A DNA stretch of 64,000 nt from NCBI RefSeq assembly GCF_000227135.1, contig NC_018257.1, forward strand, positions 391,105 to 455,104, given 5' to 3'. The first letter of the stretch is position 1. Each line of letters begins with the position of its first letter. The stretch comes from Leishmania donovani. Its lineage: Eukaryota; Euglenozoa; Kinetoplastea; Trypanosomatida; Trypanosomatidae. Of this stretch, positions 8,736-18,860 are shown piece by piece. Made by a program: the position numbers and the translations under genes. Under the pieces are notes generated by a model, which was given only the letters and a program-made list of their open reading frames with translations, was not told the origin of the DNA and did not search any database.

Positions 8736-10784
8736 ATGTCGCAGTCACCCAATGCTGAGTGCCTGTACTCCCCCGTGGACGGCGAGGGCATGAAGCGGCT
8801 GTCGACCGCCACCTCGGTTCACAGGAACACCAGAGCAACCTCTCAGCGCCCTGCTCCTCCGGTGAATCCGAACGGCTCGGCGGCGTCCCCGCACCGCAGC
8901 CCGCTGACCTTGGTAGGTGCTCCGCGGCCAGGCGAGTCGAAGCCAGCGGCTGCCACCTCCGAAACTCATCCTCAGTGCGCCGCTGCCTCTCTCGGAGAAT
9001 CGGCCTACGACATGGACGCTGGAGACGAGCTGCCCGCCTTCGGCTACCGCGGCGGCACGTCGACGGGCCTGAGGAAGAAGTGCCAAGGTAACGCGGCGCG
9101 CGAGTACCCGGTGGAGGGAACAGGGGACGGGGTACTGAACCCGTTGCGTTGCGAGGGCGGCAGCGACAGCGGAAGCAATGGTGCCAGCGGCAAGGTGAGG
9201 GATGGGGCGGCTATCGGCGGTGCTATCGCGGCTGACGACGGGCAGGCCACGTCGCTGTCCGCTACCGAGTCCGTGAAGGAGAACGGCAAGTCGCTCTTCT
9301 CCCTCTCAAACATCCCCGTTCCCACGACGGCGGAGGAGTACTACGCGCGCGTGGCCGAGATCGATCACGTGCGCTGCGGCCTCGGCCAGGAGCTGGAGGG
9401 CGACGCGAAAGACATCTACGGCCCCACGTGGCCCTTCTCACGCCGCATGATTGCCTCGAGGGTGTTCGGCACGAAGGAGTGCCCGGCGCCGAACTGCGAC
9501 AAGAAGACAAACATCCAAGCTGTGACCGGTCCGCGGGCTTGGGCGCTCCTCTTTATCTACGGCATCCTCATTGTTTACCCGGTTTTCACAACCGTCGCCT
9601 ACGCTGGCGAGAGCGGATGGCAGTGCATTATCGTTTTGTGGCTGCTCTCCGGCCTCACCATCGTCTTTGTGACGCTCTGCGCCTTCACAAACCCTGGCAT
9701 TGTGCCGCGCCGTCGGCTGAGGAATGTGACAGACCGTGGCGACATTCTCATTGTACGCGTCCCGGCGCCGAACGCGCAGGCGGTGCTCGATAAGCTGCAA
9801 GAGCTGCCCGAGAGAATGGGGCAGCCTCCAGCGGTGAAGTGCGGCAATGGTGGCAGCGGAGAAGCCGCCGACGCCTCTGCCTACACCGCCGAGGCTCTCC
9901 GCAGCGCTGTCGCGGACGGTGACCTCCCAGCCAGCGTTTTCAACCACAAGCGATCAACCATGTACTCGATGGAGCGGTACTTTGAGACAGATACAGGCCG
10001 CATAGTGCTGTATAACCCTCGCCTGAGCGAGTCCGACCTGGCTGTGCCCACGCTGGAGTTCCCGATCCTTTTCTGCAGAACCTGCCAGATCGCCAAGGGA
10101 CCGCGCACGCACCACTGCAAGGTGTGCGACAACTGTGTGGATGAGATGGACCACCACTGTCCGTGGACGAACTGTTGCATCGGCCGGAACAACTACCCGT
10201 ACTTCTTCGGCTCGCTCTTCTTCCTGCATTTCATGGTCCTCTACGCCATCCTCTACAACTTTGCTCAGGGCATCCGTCTCAGCTACCTGCACCCGGCGTG
10301 GGACGTGCGGCGTTTCCTGCGCTATGTGTACGGCATGCCCATAATCGTGTACATCAGCTTCTTCGTTCTCGGCCTCTTTTTCTTTCCGCTGATGCTGGGC
10401 CACTTATACATGACGTGCCGCGGCCTGACGACTGCCGAGATGCTCAAGCAAAAGTGGAAGAGGTCCGAGTACTTTGGTGGCATCAATCCCTGGTCACAGA
10501 AGCACTGGTACCAGAACATCTACGCCCGTCTGCTTCAGCGCTGGCCGGCGGCGCAGGAGGACCCGCTGCGTTGGCTGAACTCGCGCTACTACTACGGCGT
10601 CACCGTCGCCGCGGCGGTGGAGGATCAGAAGGTAGACTGGCTTCTCGCTCTGCCACCAGAAGAGCGGAAGAAGGTGGAGGAGAACGACGCTGCTGCACGA
10701 GAGGCTGGCGCGAAGATACGGGAGGAGCAGGAAGCGGAGATTGTGCGGGCAGCCATGGAGAAGCGCGGCTTTCACGTTGCGTGA
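8736..10784 (+). CDS. DHHC-type protein S-acyltransferase (palmitoyltransferase)
   Basis: A 682-residue membrane enzyme that attaches palmitate to cysteines of target proteins. The first 250 or so residues are a polar, disordered-looking cytosolic extension. Two TM segments follow at about 268-290 and 296-320, then a long loop and the cysteine-rich DHHC domain (FCRTCQIAKGPRTHHCKVC...). The catalytic Asp-His-His-Cys falls at 472-475, with Cys475 the acyl acceptor. Two more TM segments follow (about 488-515 and 530-560), then the family's TTxE motif as TTAE at 565-568. The four-TM topology with DHHC between TM2 and TM3 and the TTxE motif make the family certain. The C-terminal tail is charged (residues about 630-682). 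Which substrates or membrane it serves cannot be read from the sequence. ATG 8736 is the first in-frame ATG after the pyrimidine-rich leader. Confidence 0.97.
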   Translation: MSQSPNAECLYSPVDGEGMKRLSTATSVHRNTRATSQRPAPPVNPNGSAASPHRSPLTLVGAPRPGESKPAAATSETHPQCAAASLGESAYDMDAGDELPAFGYRGGTSTGLRKKCQGNAAREYPVEGTGDGVLNPLRCEGGSDSGSNGASGKVRDGAAIGGAIAADDGQATSLSATESVKENGKSLFSLSNIPVPTTAEEYYARVAEIDHVRCGLGQELEGDAKDIYGPTWPFSRRMIASRVFGTKECPAPNCDKKTNIQAVTGPRAWALLFIYGILIVYPVFTTVAYAGESGWQCIIVLWLLSGLTIVFVTLCAFTNPGIVPRRRLRNVTDRGDILIVRVPAPNAQAVLDKLQELPERMGQPPAVKCGNGGSGEAADASAYTAEALRSAVADGDLPASVFNHKRSTMYSMERYFETDTGRIVLYNPRLSESDLAVPTLEFPILFCRTCQIAKGPRTHHCKVCDNCVDEMDHHCPWTNCCIGRNNYPYFFGSLFFLHFMVLYAILYNFAQGIRLSYLHPAWDVRRFLRYVYGMPIIVYISFFVLGLFFFPLMLGHLYMTCRGLTTAEMLKQKWKRSEYFGGINPWSQKHWYQNIYARLLQRWPAAQEDPLRWLNSRYYYGVTVAAAVEDQKVDWLLALPPEERKKVEENDAAAREAGAKIREEQEAEIVRAAMEKRGFHVA

Positions 10785-11809
10785 CGCCGTGGACGCTGAC
10801 AACAACGCCGGAATCAGTGCGGAGGAAAGCTCTTGTCAGGGATTCGAGAGCGCGGGATTCGAGTGCCTTCTACCACCATAGCTGGAGGGCGCTCGCGTTA
10901 CCGTTCTCGCCATTTGTGCGTTGCTTGGATTTCTCCTTGTGCGGAGTCGAGCTTATCTAGAGGCGCGGCTGTTTCGCTGCGGCAGATATCTGAGCCGCGA
11001 CGAGACGGAAACATTTGAGGAGGGGAGGGGCGGAGGGGCGGAGGGGCAAGGAGCGGCGCCACCTGGATGCTGGTCCGGCCTTTCCCCCTCCCCCGCTTCC
11101 ATCCTCCCTCTCTGTATTTCTTCTGCTCCATATTAGCTGCTTTTAATGTGCGTTTTCTTTTTCGTGGAGGCTTTCCTGACTTCCACGTGCATACACGTCA
11201 TCGCATGGTGCATGCGTATGTAGTATGTGCGCATGTAGGTACTCTTTTTTTTTTCAAATTGGCCAGGCCGCGTTTCGCCTCTCCACCCTTCGCTTCTTTT
11301 TCAGTTTCGTTATCGGCTTCTCACACATGTTTCCACAGCGCACCCCTACCTTGTGTTTTTCATTTTTTTCGAAAGTCCGTGACAGGTCGGCCGTCCTCGT
11401 TGTTGTTGTCGCACCTCCTTTTCGCTTCCTTACCTTCTGTCTCACTGCGCAGCCGTTTCGTTTCGCCCGCGTACATGTGCATGTACGCCCGCATCGGTTC
11501 CATGCGGCTCCTCACTTCATGCCGTCTTTTGTGTGTGTGCCCCCTTTTTTGTGGTTCCGAGCACTCCGCTCTCGCGTGCCTGCAGATGGTGTTTTGTGTT
11601 ATAGGGGAGGCCTGCCTCACCTCTCCCCTTCCCGGCCCATCTTATATATATTGCTGGTTTTCCTCCACGGTTGCAGCACAAAGAAGGAAAGACAAACCAG
11701 CCGCAGCCATTGATTAGGGTGATGATGATAGGAGCGCACCACATCGACAGCGTCGATATGCCTGATGCGCCCCTCCCCCTTTCCCTCTTTCACACACACA
11801 CACACACAC

Positions 11810-11851
<42 letters not shown>

Positions 11852-13117
11852 ACACGCTACAGCGGCGAAGCGGGACCTTCGTTTTTTTTTTTGTTTCGTT
11901 TAACCTTTCTTTCCTGCTCGTGCTAAGATAGTCGTGGTGTTCTTTACGACATTGCCCCGGTGTTGGACTTCCCATGTCGTGGCTCTTTCAGGATCTGTTT
12001 CTATCTTTGGCTCATGTGTACATCACTTCATCGCCATCATGTGTCTTACTGCTTTCTCCCTCCTCGTCTCACCTGACCCTTTTTTTTCGCCTTTTCGTTT
12101 GTTTTTCTCTTTTTGGTTTGCCATACTTATGTTGTGCATTCCATCCACGACATCAGATGGCCATCTCGCGTTGCCTTCTCTGTGCCCTTCGGTCGTTCTC
12201 CATTGTTGTCATGTATGTTTCTAATCAGGCGCGTCATCTTGTGCGGTCGACGTCGTGCACGGGCATTTAATCCAGCCGAAGAAAACGCGAAAAAGTGAGC
12301 GGTGTGGCAGGAGATGCCACGATGCCTGCATCGGAAGGACTCTTTCGCTCCTCCGGCCCCGCCCTCCCTATTGGCTCGTGCACGTGGCGCACGTGAACAA
12401 TATGTGCGCGTCTGCGCTGCCGACCACTGTGCTGCGTCTCTCTTCCCTCGCAGCGGTGCACTGCGCGGCAGAGACGAGAGTTAAAGCGATGCGTAAGCCT
12501 CTGTTCGGTGCGCGCTCGGCCCTTCTCTTTCATGGCGCTTGATCCCCTTCTCCGCGTCTTCTGGGCATCTACACCCGATCGCAACGTCCCCATTCGCCTC
12601 CCCCACCACAAACACACGTACACATGCACACGCACGCGCACATGCACACTGGCACCGGTGTGCCACACCTGCGAGCCTATGCTTATCGCCCAAGAGGAGG
12701 CGCCCGCACTTCAAAACTCCGATACAGGACAGGTGTGACATTGCCGCACATTCAGCGACATCGACTCCTCCTCTTCTGTGTCGTGCATTGAGCGCATCTG
12801 CGCAGCGCTCCTCCTCCGCGCGGTGCGTCAGCAGGGCGCTCACACCCCTTAGCGACTTCAAAAAAGCCCTCGCGCCTTGTTGTGATTGTCGCTGCCCACG
12901 CATGATCTAATAGGCACTCTTAGACTTTCATACAAGTACACACAGACTCACACATACGCACACACACGCACATATATATATATATGTATATCCCTGCTGC
13001 AACTCACCCCCCCTGCATACCTCTGACAAGAAGGACAAGGCAACAGAGGGAAGAAAAAAGGGGAGGGGTGGCAGACGGACTTGATCGTAGCAGCTCCTCC
13101 ATCCTCGCCATTCAAAC
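10785..13117. other. Long intergenic spacer (2.3 kb) without a recognisable gene
   Basis: Contains T-rich and C/T-rich tracts (about 11090-11300, 11340-11460, 12060-12120), a long CA array (separate entry), a second run of CA-like sequence at about 12608-12650 and an alternating AT patch at 12971-12990. Reading frames on both strands are short, compositionally driven and overlap each other. I see no small protein or RNA gene I can support. Confidence 0.6.
11791..11855. repeat. (CA)n microsatellite, about 65 bp
   Basis: An almost pure CA run interrupted by one CG near 11814 and one TA near 11847. It sits in the spacer between the DHHC and TMEM107-like genes. It is the longest dinucleotide array in the window apart from the right edge and is likely polymorphic. 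Confidence 0.95.
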
Positions 13118-13618
13118 ATGCCAATCATTTTGCACGAGGTCCACGCCTTTCGGCGATGCACCGCACCGTATCTCCCACTCATCTTCCGCAACTGGAATCG
13201 ACTGGTGCTGGTGCCGTACCGCTTAGCGATGTGGTGCGTGCACTTTAGTACCCTGATCTGTGTTACACGAGGCAGCGATCGCATGATTCGCGTCTCCTCC
13301 CTGGCGCGCGGCTGCGCGGAGGCGGATTACGTCTTCCTGCGACAGGTCACAAACCTGTGCCTTGCCACCAGCTTCCTCTGCTTGTTCTTCAACCTTTGGG
13401 GCGTCTTGACAACTCGCACGCTTCGCTTCGGTGTCGACAACTGGTTTCAGGGCTCCTGCCATTGCGCGGCGGCGGTGCTGTTGATCGTGTCGTGGCAGGC
13501 CACCGTGCACGTCGCGCGCATCTGGCAGGTATTTTACATCTTTTCCATCATCCCCACCGGCATCGAGGCCATCACGCTGGCGCACTCCTACTGGAGAGGG
13601 ATGGAATTCTTTTGGTAG
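13118..13618 (+). CDS. TMEM107: TMEM107-like four-TM protein (ciliary transition zone candidate)
   Basis: A 166-residue protein with a short polar N-terminus and four hydrophobic segments at about 32-50, 76-97, 110-127 and 135-157, the size and topology of TMEM107. Several human TMEM107 features recur in order: an R-x-x-x-x-x-H stretch in TM1 (YRLAMWCVH), an acidic residue plus hydrophobics before TM2, a His-Cys pair at the head of TM3 (CHCAAAVLL against AHCSASVAL), an aromatic-rich start of TM4 (WQVFYIFS against YWYIFVFCS) and a Pro-x-x-x-Glu in TM4 (P146, E150). TMEM107 is a MKS-module protein of the ciliary transition zone, so here it would act at the base of the flagellum. The match is from reading, not from a search. 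An unrelated small membrane protein is the alternative. ATG 13118 follows a pyrimidine/A-rich leader. Confidence 0.65.
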   Translation: MPIILHEVHAFRRCTAPYLPLIFRNWNRLVLVPYRLAMWCVHFSTLICVTRGSDRMIRVSSLARGCAEADYVFLRQVTNLCLATSFLCLFFNLWGVLTTRTLRFGVDNWFQGSCHCAAAVLLIVSWQATVHVARIWQVFYIFSIIPTGIEAITLAHSYWRGMEFFW

Positions 13619-14538
13619 GGAACGAGGTGGGCAGAGAGGGGGTCGGGGCGAGGACGTAAGAGAAGTACGCGTGCCACAACACCCTTATCTCTCCTTGTCC
13701 GCTGCCGTGGACACAGCCGACGAGCGGTCCAATACCGCAAAAGCTGCACTTGTGTGGTCATCATTTTCTGGTGCCGATGGCCCCTTCGTGGTGGATGAGT
13801 TGCCGCCGTCTCTGCTGCTTCTTCTTTCAGCGATGCCACTGTCTCGCGCGTGTTGCCGATCAATCCTTCTGTTGCCTTGGGAGGCGGAGGGGGAGGGGCA
13901 CGCGAGCAAAAGGCGCTTCTGCGTATGTGTAGGCACGTGAAGAGGCACGCCTGTGCCTACACACGCGTGCCACCCAGAGATGGCCCCTGCATCCTTGGCG
14001 ACTCGTCTTCACATGCAGCTTATCATACGCCGCCCATCCCCCGTCGCTCTATGCGTCTCCCCACATGCACATGTATCTTGGGTGCTCTTCGCGCGGGTCG
14101 GCGTTGTCAGCTTCGCGGGTTGATCGGCAGCGACGGTCGTGACTCGTTACTGCGGAAACAACGCACAGAAGCCGAGAGGAAACAAGTGAAAAAAGAACAA
14201 AAGCGGTGCTGCCTTGCGTTTGGGGCTCGTGAAGGCCACGCCTTCGACGGTGAACGCGGCTGCCGCACTCACGCGCCACATCTTCGTGGCGCACCATCTG
14301 GCTTGCTTAGCTCTACCTTCTCTCTTCTTCTTGCACGCGTCTCGCCTCGTTTTACGTTACAACCTTCTGCGTGACCTTCTCGCTCCCTTGCGAACCTAGG
14401 CATAGGCCCGAAAGGCGTTGCCGCCTTTCAGGATCCCAAAACCACGGGTACCCGTCGCTCCTTACCTCTACAGGCCCACATGGGAGGAGTTCTGCTGCGA
14501 GGTGAAGTGCAGCTCGCCCCCTTTTCCCCATTTTTACT
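13619..14538. other. Intergenic spacer
   Basis: About 0.9 kb without a supportable gene. C/T-rich tracts at about 14305-14370 and 14505-14535 precede the F-box/JmjC gene and could serve trans-splicing. Confidence 0.55.
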
Positions 14539-16395
14539 ATGCCCTCGTCGAGCCCGTCGCTCGGCCCAGTCTTTGAAGCCATCACGCCGCGCTTGTGGGT
14601 TCGCTACCTTCAGCGATACCTCGATGTGGCAGAGCTGCTTACGCTTTCAGAGACGTGCTGGACCTTCTTTGTGCGCTGCAACGAGGAGCCTCTCTGGCGC
14701 GAGTTGTGCTTGCGTCCGCCGTACATCGACGTGCAGCGGAAACTCGGTCTCTTCACCTTCAGAGGCTCATGGAAGTACACCGTCTGTGCCTATCGTGCGG
14801 AGCGCGCAGGAGCTGACCGGCAGAGCAGGCGCCCCAGCACCGTTGTTCTTGCTCAGTCACGGAGTATTGCTGATGCCTCGCTGCGCTTCAATGCCCTTCT
14901 CCCTCGTATCGTGTCCTACCTACAGGCGAGCGGGGAGATGAGCAGTGACGACGGTGGAGTTTGGATGAGTCAGTTGCGCAGTCCCTGTGCCGCGGGCACC
15001 GGCGCTGCAAGTGAGGTGTCCGTGGGACTTGACAGCGGGCGCGACGAAGGCGCGGTGGAATCCGCCGTGGGCGCAGAGATGAGCGTCAAAGCATGGCAAG
15101 AAAGTGTTCTTGGAAAGCCCTATGCACCCACGCTGGCCGTGAAGTACCTCGGTCTATCTGCCGGCGCCATCAACTACTTCATGCACGATGGCACTTTCCT
15201 GCGGCCTCCCCTCCAGGCGCTTCGCCAGTCCCAGCACCGACTCGTGCGACCACACACGGAGTTCACCGACTACAACTGGTACGGCACCTGCTTGCTGGAT
15301 CTCGTGCCACTCCCGAAGTGGTGCACCAATGCGCAGTTCTTTGTCACTCTTCGCTGGAAGACGTCTTGCCGCACGCGCCGCCTGCAGTGTTGTGGCCACG
15401 CCACCGCTGCCCTCGACGACACCGGCGGCGCGCGAGGCCCGCTGCACCTGCCTGACGAGTTGCGCGGCGTGCCGGGTGTTGTGGACCGCCGCTATAGGCT
15501 TAGCGTCGATGCGTTCCAGCGCGAGTACGAGGCACCGAACACACCCGTGGTGCTCACCGGCTGCATTGAGGACTGGCCTGCGCGTGACACGTGGCAGGAC
15601 ATACACTTCTTTCGTCGCTTTGCCTCTGAGGCGCTCAGGGCGAACGGAAGGACGGCAGATGGTCGCCGCTTTCGCATGTCGGCGGCGGATTACCTTGCCT
15701 ACGAGGTCGCCACCAACGCCGAGAAGCCGATGTACGTCTTTGACAAGGTGGTGCTGCGGAAATCCACCGCCCTGCGGGCGGACTACGCGATTCCGCCCTA
15801 CTTCACGGAGGACTTCTTCTCGTACATGACCGAGGAGGATCGTCCCGACTACCGATGGCTCCTCGTCGGCCCCGACGGCAGCGGCAGCCCTTTCCACACA
15901 GACCCGCACGGGACATCTGCATGGAATGCCGTGCTCAGCGGTTGCAAGCGAGTGACCTTGTACCCCCCACACGTCGTGCCGCCGGGCGTCGAGGAGGAGT
16001 GGATACACAGCGACTACTACGCATCAGAACCGTGCCTGCGGTGGTACCGCACGAGAGGCGAATCAATGCCGAGCGGCTCGGCGGTGTGCGGCACCTTCAG
16101 CAAGGAGCACGTCGGCGAGGCTTATCATGGTTCTGCGCGTGAGCTGCTACCTGTCGAGGCGTTGGTGTTCCCAGGCGACCTTTTGTTCATTCCAAGTGGC
16201 TGGTGGCACCAGGTGCTCAACATTGGCCACACGGTCGCTGTGACGCACAACGTTTGCTCCAGCCTTACCTTTCCTCGTGTTGTTGCCGACATGAACGCGT
16301 ACGCAGATCGAACGGTGCGTAAGCGGTTCCAGTGTGCGCTGCGGCGTGCAGGACGTGACGAGCTGGCGGTGCAGCTGCGTGTTCCAGGTGCATAG
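14539..16395 (+). CDS. F-box plus JmjC-domain oxygenase, JMJD6-like
   Basis: A 618-residue protein. Residues about 10-58 read as an F-box (a helix-rich segment with LTLSETCWTFFVRCNEEPLW), the module that docks on SKP1 in SCF ubiquitin ligases. A linker and insert follow, and the JmjC fold occupies about 340-590. The Fe(II) ligands are visible as H453-x-D455 (FHTDPHG) and H557 (GWWHQVLN). Lys470, 17 residues after H453, and Thr569 and Asn571, 12 and 14 after H557, reproduce the 2-oxoglutarate and active-site spacing of human JMJD6 (H187, D189, K204, H273, T285, N287). The enzyme should therefore be catalytically competent as a 2OG-dependent hydroxylase or demethylase; the substrate is unknown. 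F-box/JmjC fusions are also known in plants and oomycetes. ATG 14539 directly follows a T-rich leader. Confidence 0.9.
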   Translation: MPSSSPSLGPVFEAITPRLWVRYLQRYLDVAELLTLSETCWTFFVRCNEEPLWRELCLRPPYIDVQRKLGLFTFRGSWKYTVCAYRAERAGADRQSRRPSTVVLAQSRSIADASLRFNALLPRIVSYLQASGEMSSDDGGVWMSQLRSPCAAGTGAASEVSVGLDSGRDEGAVESAVGAEMSVKAWQESVLGKPYAPTLAVKYLGLSAGAINYFMHDGTFLRPPLQALRQSQHRLVRPHTEFTDYNWYGTCLLDLVPLPKWCTNAQFFVTLRWKTSCRTRRLQCCGHATAALDDTGGARGPLHLPDELRGVPGVVDRRYRLSVDAFQREYEAPNTPVVLTGCIEDWPARDTWQDIHFFRRFASEALRANGRTADGRRFRMSAADYLAYEVATNAEKPMYVFDKVVLRKSTALRADYAIPPYFTEDFFSYMTEEDRPDYRWLLVGPDGSGSPFHTDPHGTSAWNAVLSGCKRVTLYPPHVVPPGVEEEWIHSDYYASEPCLRWYRTRGESMPSGSAVCGTFSKEHVGEAYHGSARELLPVEALVFPGDLLFIPSGWWHQVLNIGHTVAVTHNVCSSLTFPRVVADMNAYADRTVRKRFQCALRRAGRDELAVQLRVPGA

Positions 16396-16591
16396 CGTGG
16401 TGTGCATGTGGGTCGTCTGCTGTGGTGCATGGCGGGATTCGGACAAGGGCTGACGGCCAGCTATGCACGGCAGTCCATGCATCCACATCACACGTGGTGG
16501 CGATGACGCCGCCGTTATCAGCTCATCTTTTCCGCTGTGAGAAGTGGCTGCTGCGTCGTAAGAGAGGGACGGGTCATTAGTAGAGAGGCGG

Positions 16592-16619
16592 AACACACAC
16601 ACACACACACACACACACA
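16592..16619. repeat. (AC)14 microsatellite
   Basis: A pure AC run in the spacer after the F-box/JmjC gene. Confidence 0.95.
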
Positions 16620-17566
16620 ACCCCTGCATGCGTCGAGCGGCGCACCTCTTCTACCCCCAACGCACATCCTGCACATGCGCACACTCCTGTCTCCCACCCC
16701 TTCGAGGGGGTCGCAGTCCTTTGTTCTGCGGTTCTTTTCCGTTTTTTTGCATGTTCCTGTGCAGCTTCTCGCACAGCGTCCCACTCCTCCGTTCCTGTCG
16801 CTTCTTATCGTTCCCTTTACAGGCGCCCACAAATCATTACAACTTCACACCTTTACACGCACGCACATCTCCTGCGCTTGTGGGACGGCATACTCGAGCA
16901 CACACGCCCCGCAGTGACGCCTATCCGCGCCGACTCTGGCGCATATACACGCACGTTCGAACTGCGCTGTTATCGAGACGCACGCACATACCCTGGCCAG
17001 CTCCGCAAAGTAATCCACACCAGCTTCTTATCCGCTCATCTTGTCGCCCTCCTTTCTCGTTTTTGTTTTCGAGCTTCCGTTTGCGCCCTCCCCGGGCCGC
17101 GGCCCGCTCTGCGTGCGCGCAGCTGTACGTGGGTGATCCGAGTCGGCTCCCTCAGCGCCACTCAGCACGTCTCCGCCTCTTGCGCAGTACCGCTGCTCTT
17201 GAGTGTGTCTGTTTCGCTTGCATGACTGCGTGCACCCTTGCGTTTCTCTCTCCCGTTCTGTCCGCCCCCTTGTGAGCTGCGCCCGCCCAGCCTCTTTCTC
17301 TGATGCTTCTCTTTTCGGCTGCGGCCTTCATATTCTCGTCTTCCTTCACGCCCCTCTCTCTCAGGGAGAGTGTGTTTGTGTGCTTTCTCGCCCTTTGCAT
17401 GTGCGCCATGCCCCCCTCCCCCGCCCTTTACGCGCATCGCAGACTGGATTCCGTTGCGCTTGGATTTGGGACTCTCTCGCCCTCGCCGCACACACCACAA
17501 CGCCTCAACTCTTTCGTTTTTTTTTCCCCATTTTTGTTTATCTACTCTTCTCCTTTCGCTGGCCCG

Positions 17567-17691
17567 GATGACGCGGGGAGGGAGGGAGGAAGGGGGCCAC
17601 ACACCGCTCAGTGCGTCGCATCGTCAGGGTCCCGCACGACCCACCATTGCGGGGCGACGCCGAGCAGCTCCCCTATGCCCCTGCCCAATGC
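17567..17691 (+). mobile_element. SIDER-like retroposon, 5' fragment cut by gap
   Basis: Begins at GATGACG and is identical to 17945-18069, ending exactly at the N run. Because the whole 279 nt before the gap (17413-17691) equals the first 279 nt after it (17791-18069), this is most likely the same genomic copy shown twice by unmerged contigs. Confidence 0.6.
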
Positions 17692-17790
17692 NNNNNNNNN
17701 NNNNNNNNNNNNNNNNNNNNNNNNNNNNNNNNNNNNNNNNNNNNNNNNNNNNNNNNNNNNNNNNNNNNNNNNNNNNNNNNNNNNNNNNNN
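17692..17790. other. Assembly gap, 99 N
   Basis: A run of 99 N. The same 279-nt sequence abuts both edges, so the contigs overlap and the gap size is only a placeholder. Confidence 0.98.
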
Positions 17791-17944
17791 CCCCTCCCCC
17801 GCCCTTTACGCGCATCGCAGACTGGATTCCGTTGCGCTTGGATTTGGGACTCTCTCGCCCTCGCCGCACACACCACAACGCCTCAACTCTTTCGTTTTTT
17901 TTTCCCCATTTTTGTTTATCTACTCTTCTCCTTTCGCTGGCCCG

Positions 17945-18424
17945 GATGACGCGGGGAGGGAGGGAGGAAGGGGGCCACACACCGCTCAGTGCGTCGCATC
18001 GTCAGGGTCCCGCACGACCCACCATTGCGGGGCGACGCCGAGCAGCTCCCCTATGCCCCTGCCCAATGCCGAGCCGCCTCTGGTGGAGGCTGAATCAGGC
18101 ACCCGTACGCCATGGGGAGGACAGAGCGGCTCATCGCTGCTGATGCCGGCGGTGGGGCCCTGGACGGTGCTGCGGCGGAGCGACCTGAAAGGCCGCGTGT
18201 GGGCGGGCAGAGTTTGGGGCAGGGGGCGGTGGTCTCAGGTGACTGAGTCGGCGCATTTGGTGTACCGGGCGTGTCTCTCGCGCTGCTTCGCACGACGCGG
18301 ATGGGGGGCCTGTGGCAGGGCCTGGTGGGTTTAGAGCAGAGCTTGAGTCGCGTTGTATGGCGGAGAACGGACACGCGTTGGAGGCAAGCGAGAAAAGGAA
18401 AAGCGTCTGTTTCATTTATCGTTG
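17945..18424 (+). mobile_element. SIDER-like (probably SIDER2) retroposon, most complete + strand copy
   Basis: About 0.48 kb from GATGACG to an A-rich 3' segment (GAGAAAAGGAAAAG at about 18390-18405). It is non-coding, lies between genes, and has a near-identical inverted copy at 32316-32729. Size, spacer location, A-rich end and multi-copy nature fit the degenerate ingi/L1Tc-related SIDER elements of Leishmania, which sit in 3' UTRs and affect mRNA stability or translation. The subfamily name is from memory. Compared with the inverted copy it carries about 18 extra purine-rich nucleotides near the 5' end (around 17953-17973). Confidence 0.6.
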
Positions 18425-18761
18425 GGCGACGCCGAGCAGCTCCCCTATGCCCCTGCCCAATGCCGAGCCGCCTCTGGTGGAGGCTGAATCAGGCACCCGT
18501 ACGCCATGGGGAGGACAGAGCGGCTCATCGCTGCTGATGCCGGCGGTGGGGCCCTGGACGGTGCTGCGGCGGAGCGACCTGAAAGGCCGCGTGTGGGCGG
18601 GCAGAGTTTGGGGCAGGGGGCGGTGGTCTCAGGTGACTGAGTCGGCGCATTTGGTGTACCGGGCGTGTCTCTCGCGCTGCTTCGCACGACGCGGATGGGG
18701 GGCCTGTGGCAGGGCCTGGTGGGTTTAGAGCAGAGCTTGAGTCGCGTTGTATGGCGGAGAA
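18031..18761 (+). repeat. 394-bp tandem repeat within the SIDER-like element
   Basis: Unit 1 is 18031-18424. Unit 2 starts at 18425 (GGCGACGCCGAGC) and runs to the second gap at 18761; its remainder is seen after the gap, ending at 19135 (ATCGTTG), the same bases that end unit 1. By eye the units are identical over the 337 nt visible. The junction lies inside one contig with no N, so it is either a recent tandem duplication of the element's 3' three-quarters or a local misassembly. Confidence 0.75.
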
Positions 18762-18860
18762 NNNNNNNNNNNNNNNNNNNNNNNNNNNNNNNNNNNNNNN
18801 NNNNNNNNNNNNNNNNNNNNNNNNNNNNNNNNNNNNNNNNNNNNNNNNNNNNNNNNNNNN
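18762..18860. other. Assembly gap, 99 N
   Basis: A second run of 99 N inside the retroposon. The 218 nt before it (18544-18761) equal the first 218 nt after it (18861-19078), so the flanking contigs overlap. Confidence 0.98.

Noticed and set aside
11791..11855. CRISPR-like or telomeric repeat
   Set aside because: It is a plain dinucleotide microsatellite with no spacers, and it lacks the TTAGGG telomere unit.
17303..18334. Open frames running through the N gap and retroposon
   Set aside because: They are open only because N is translated as X and because the repeated contig ends are stitched together; the element is non-coding.
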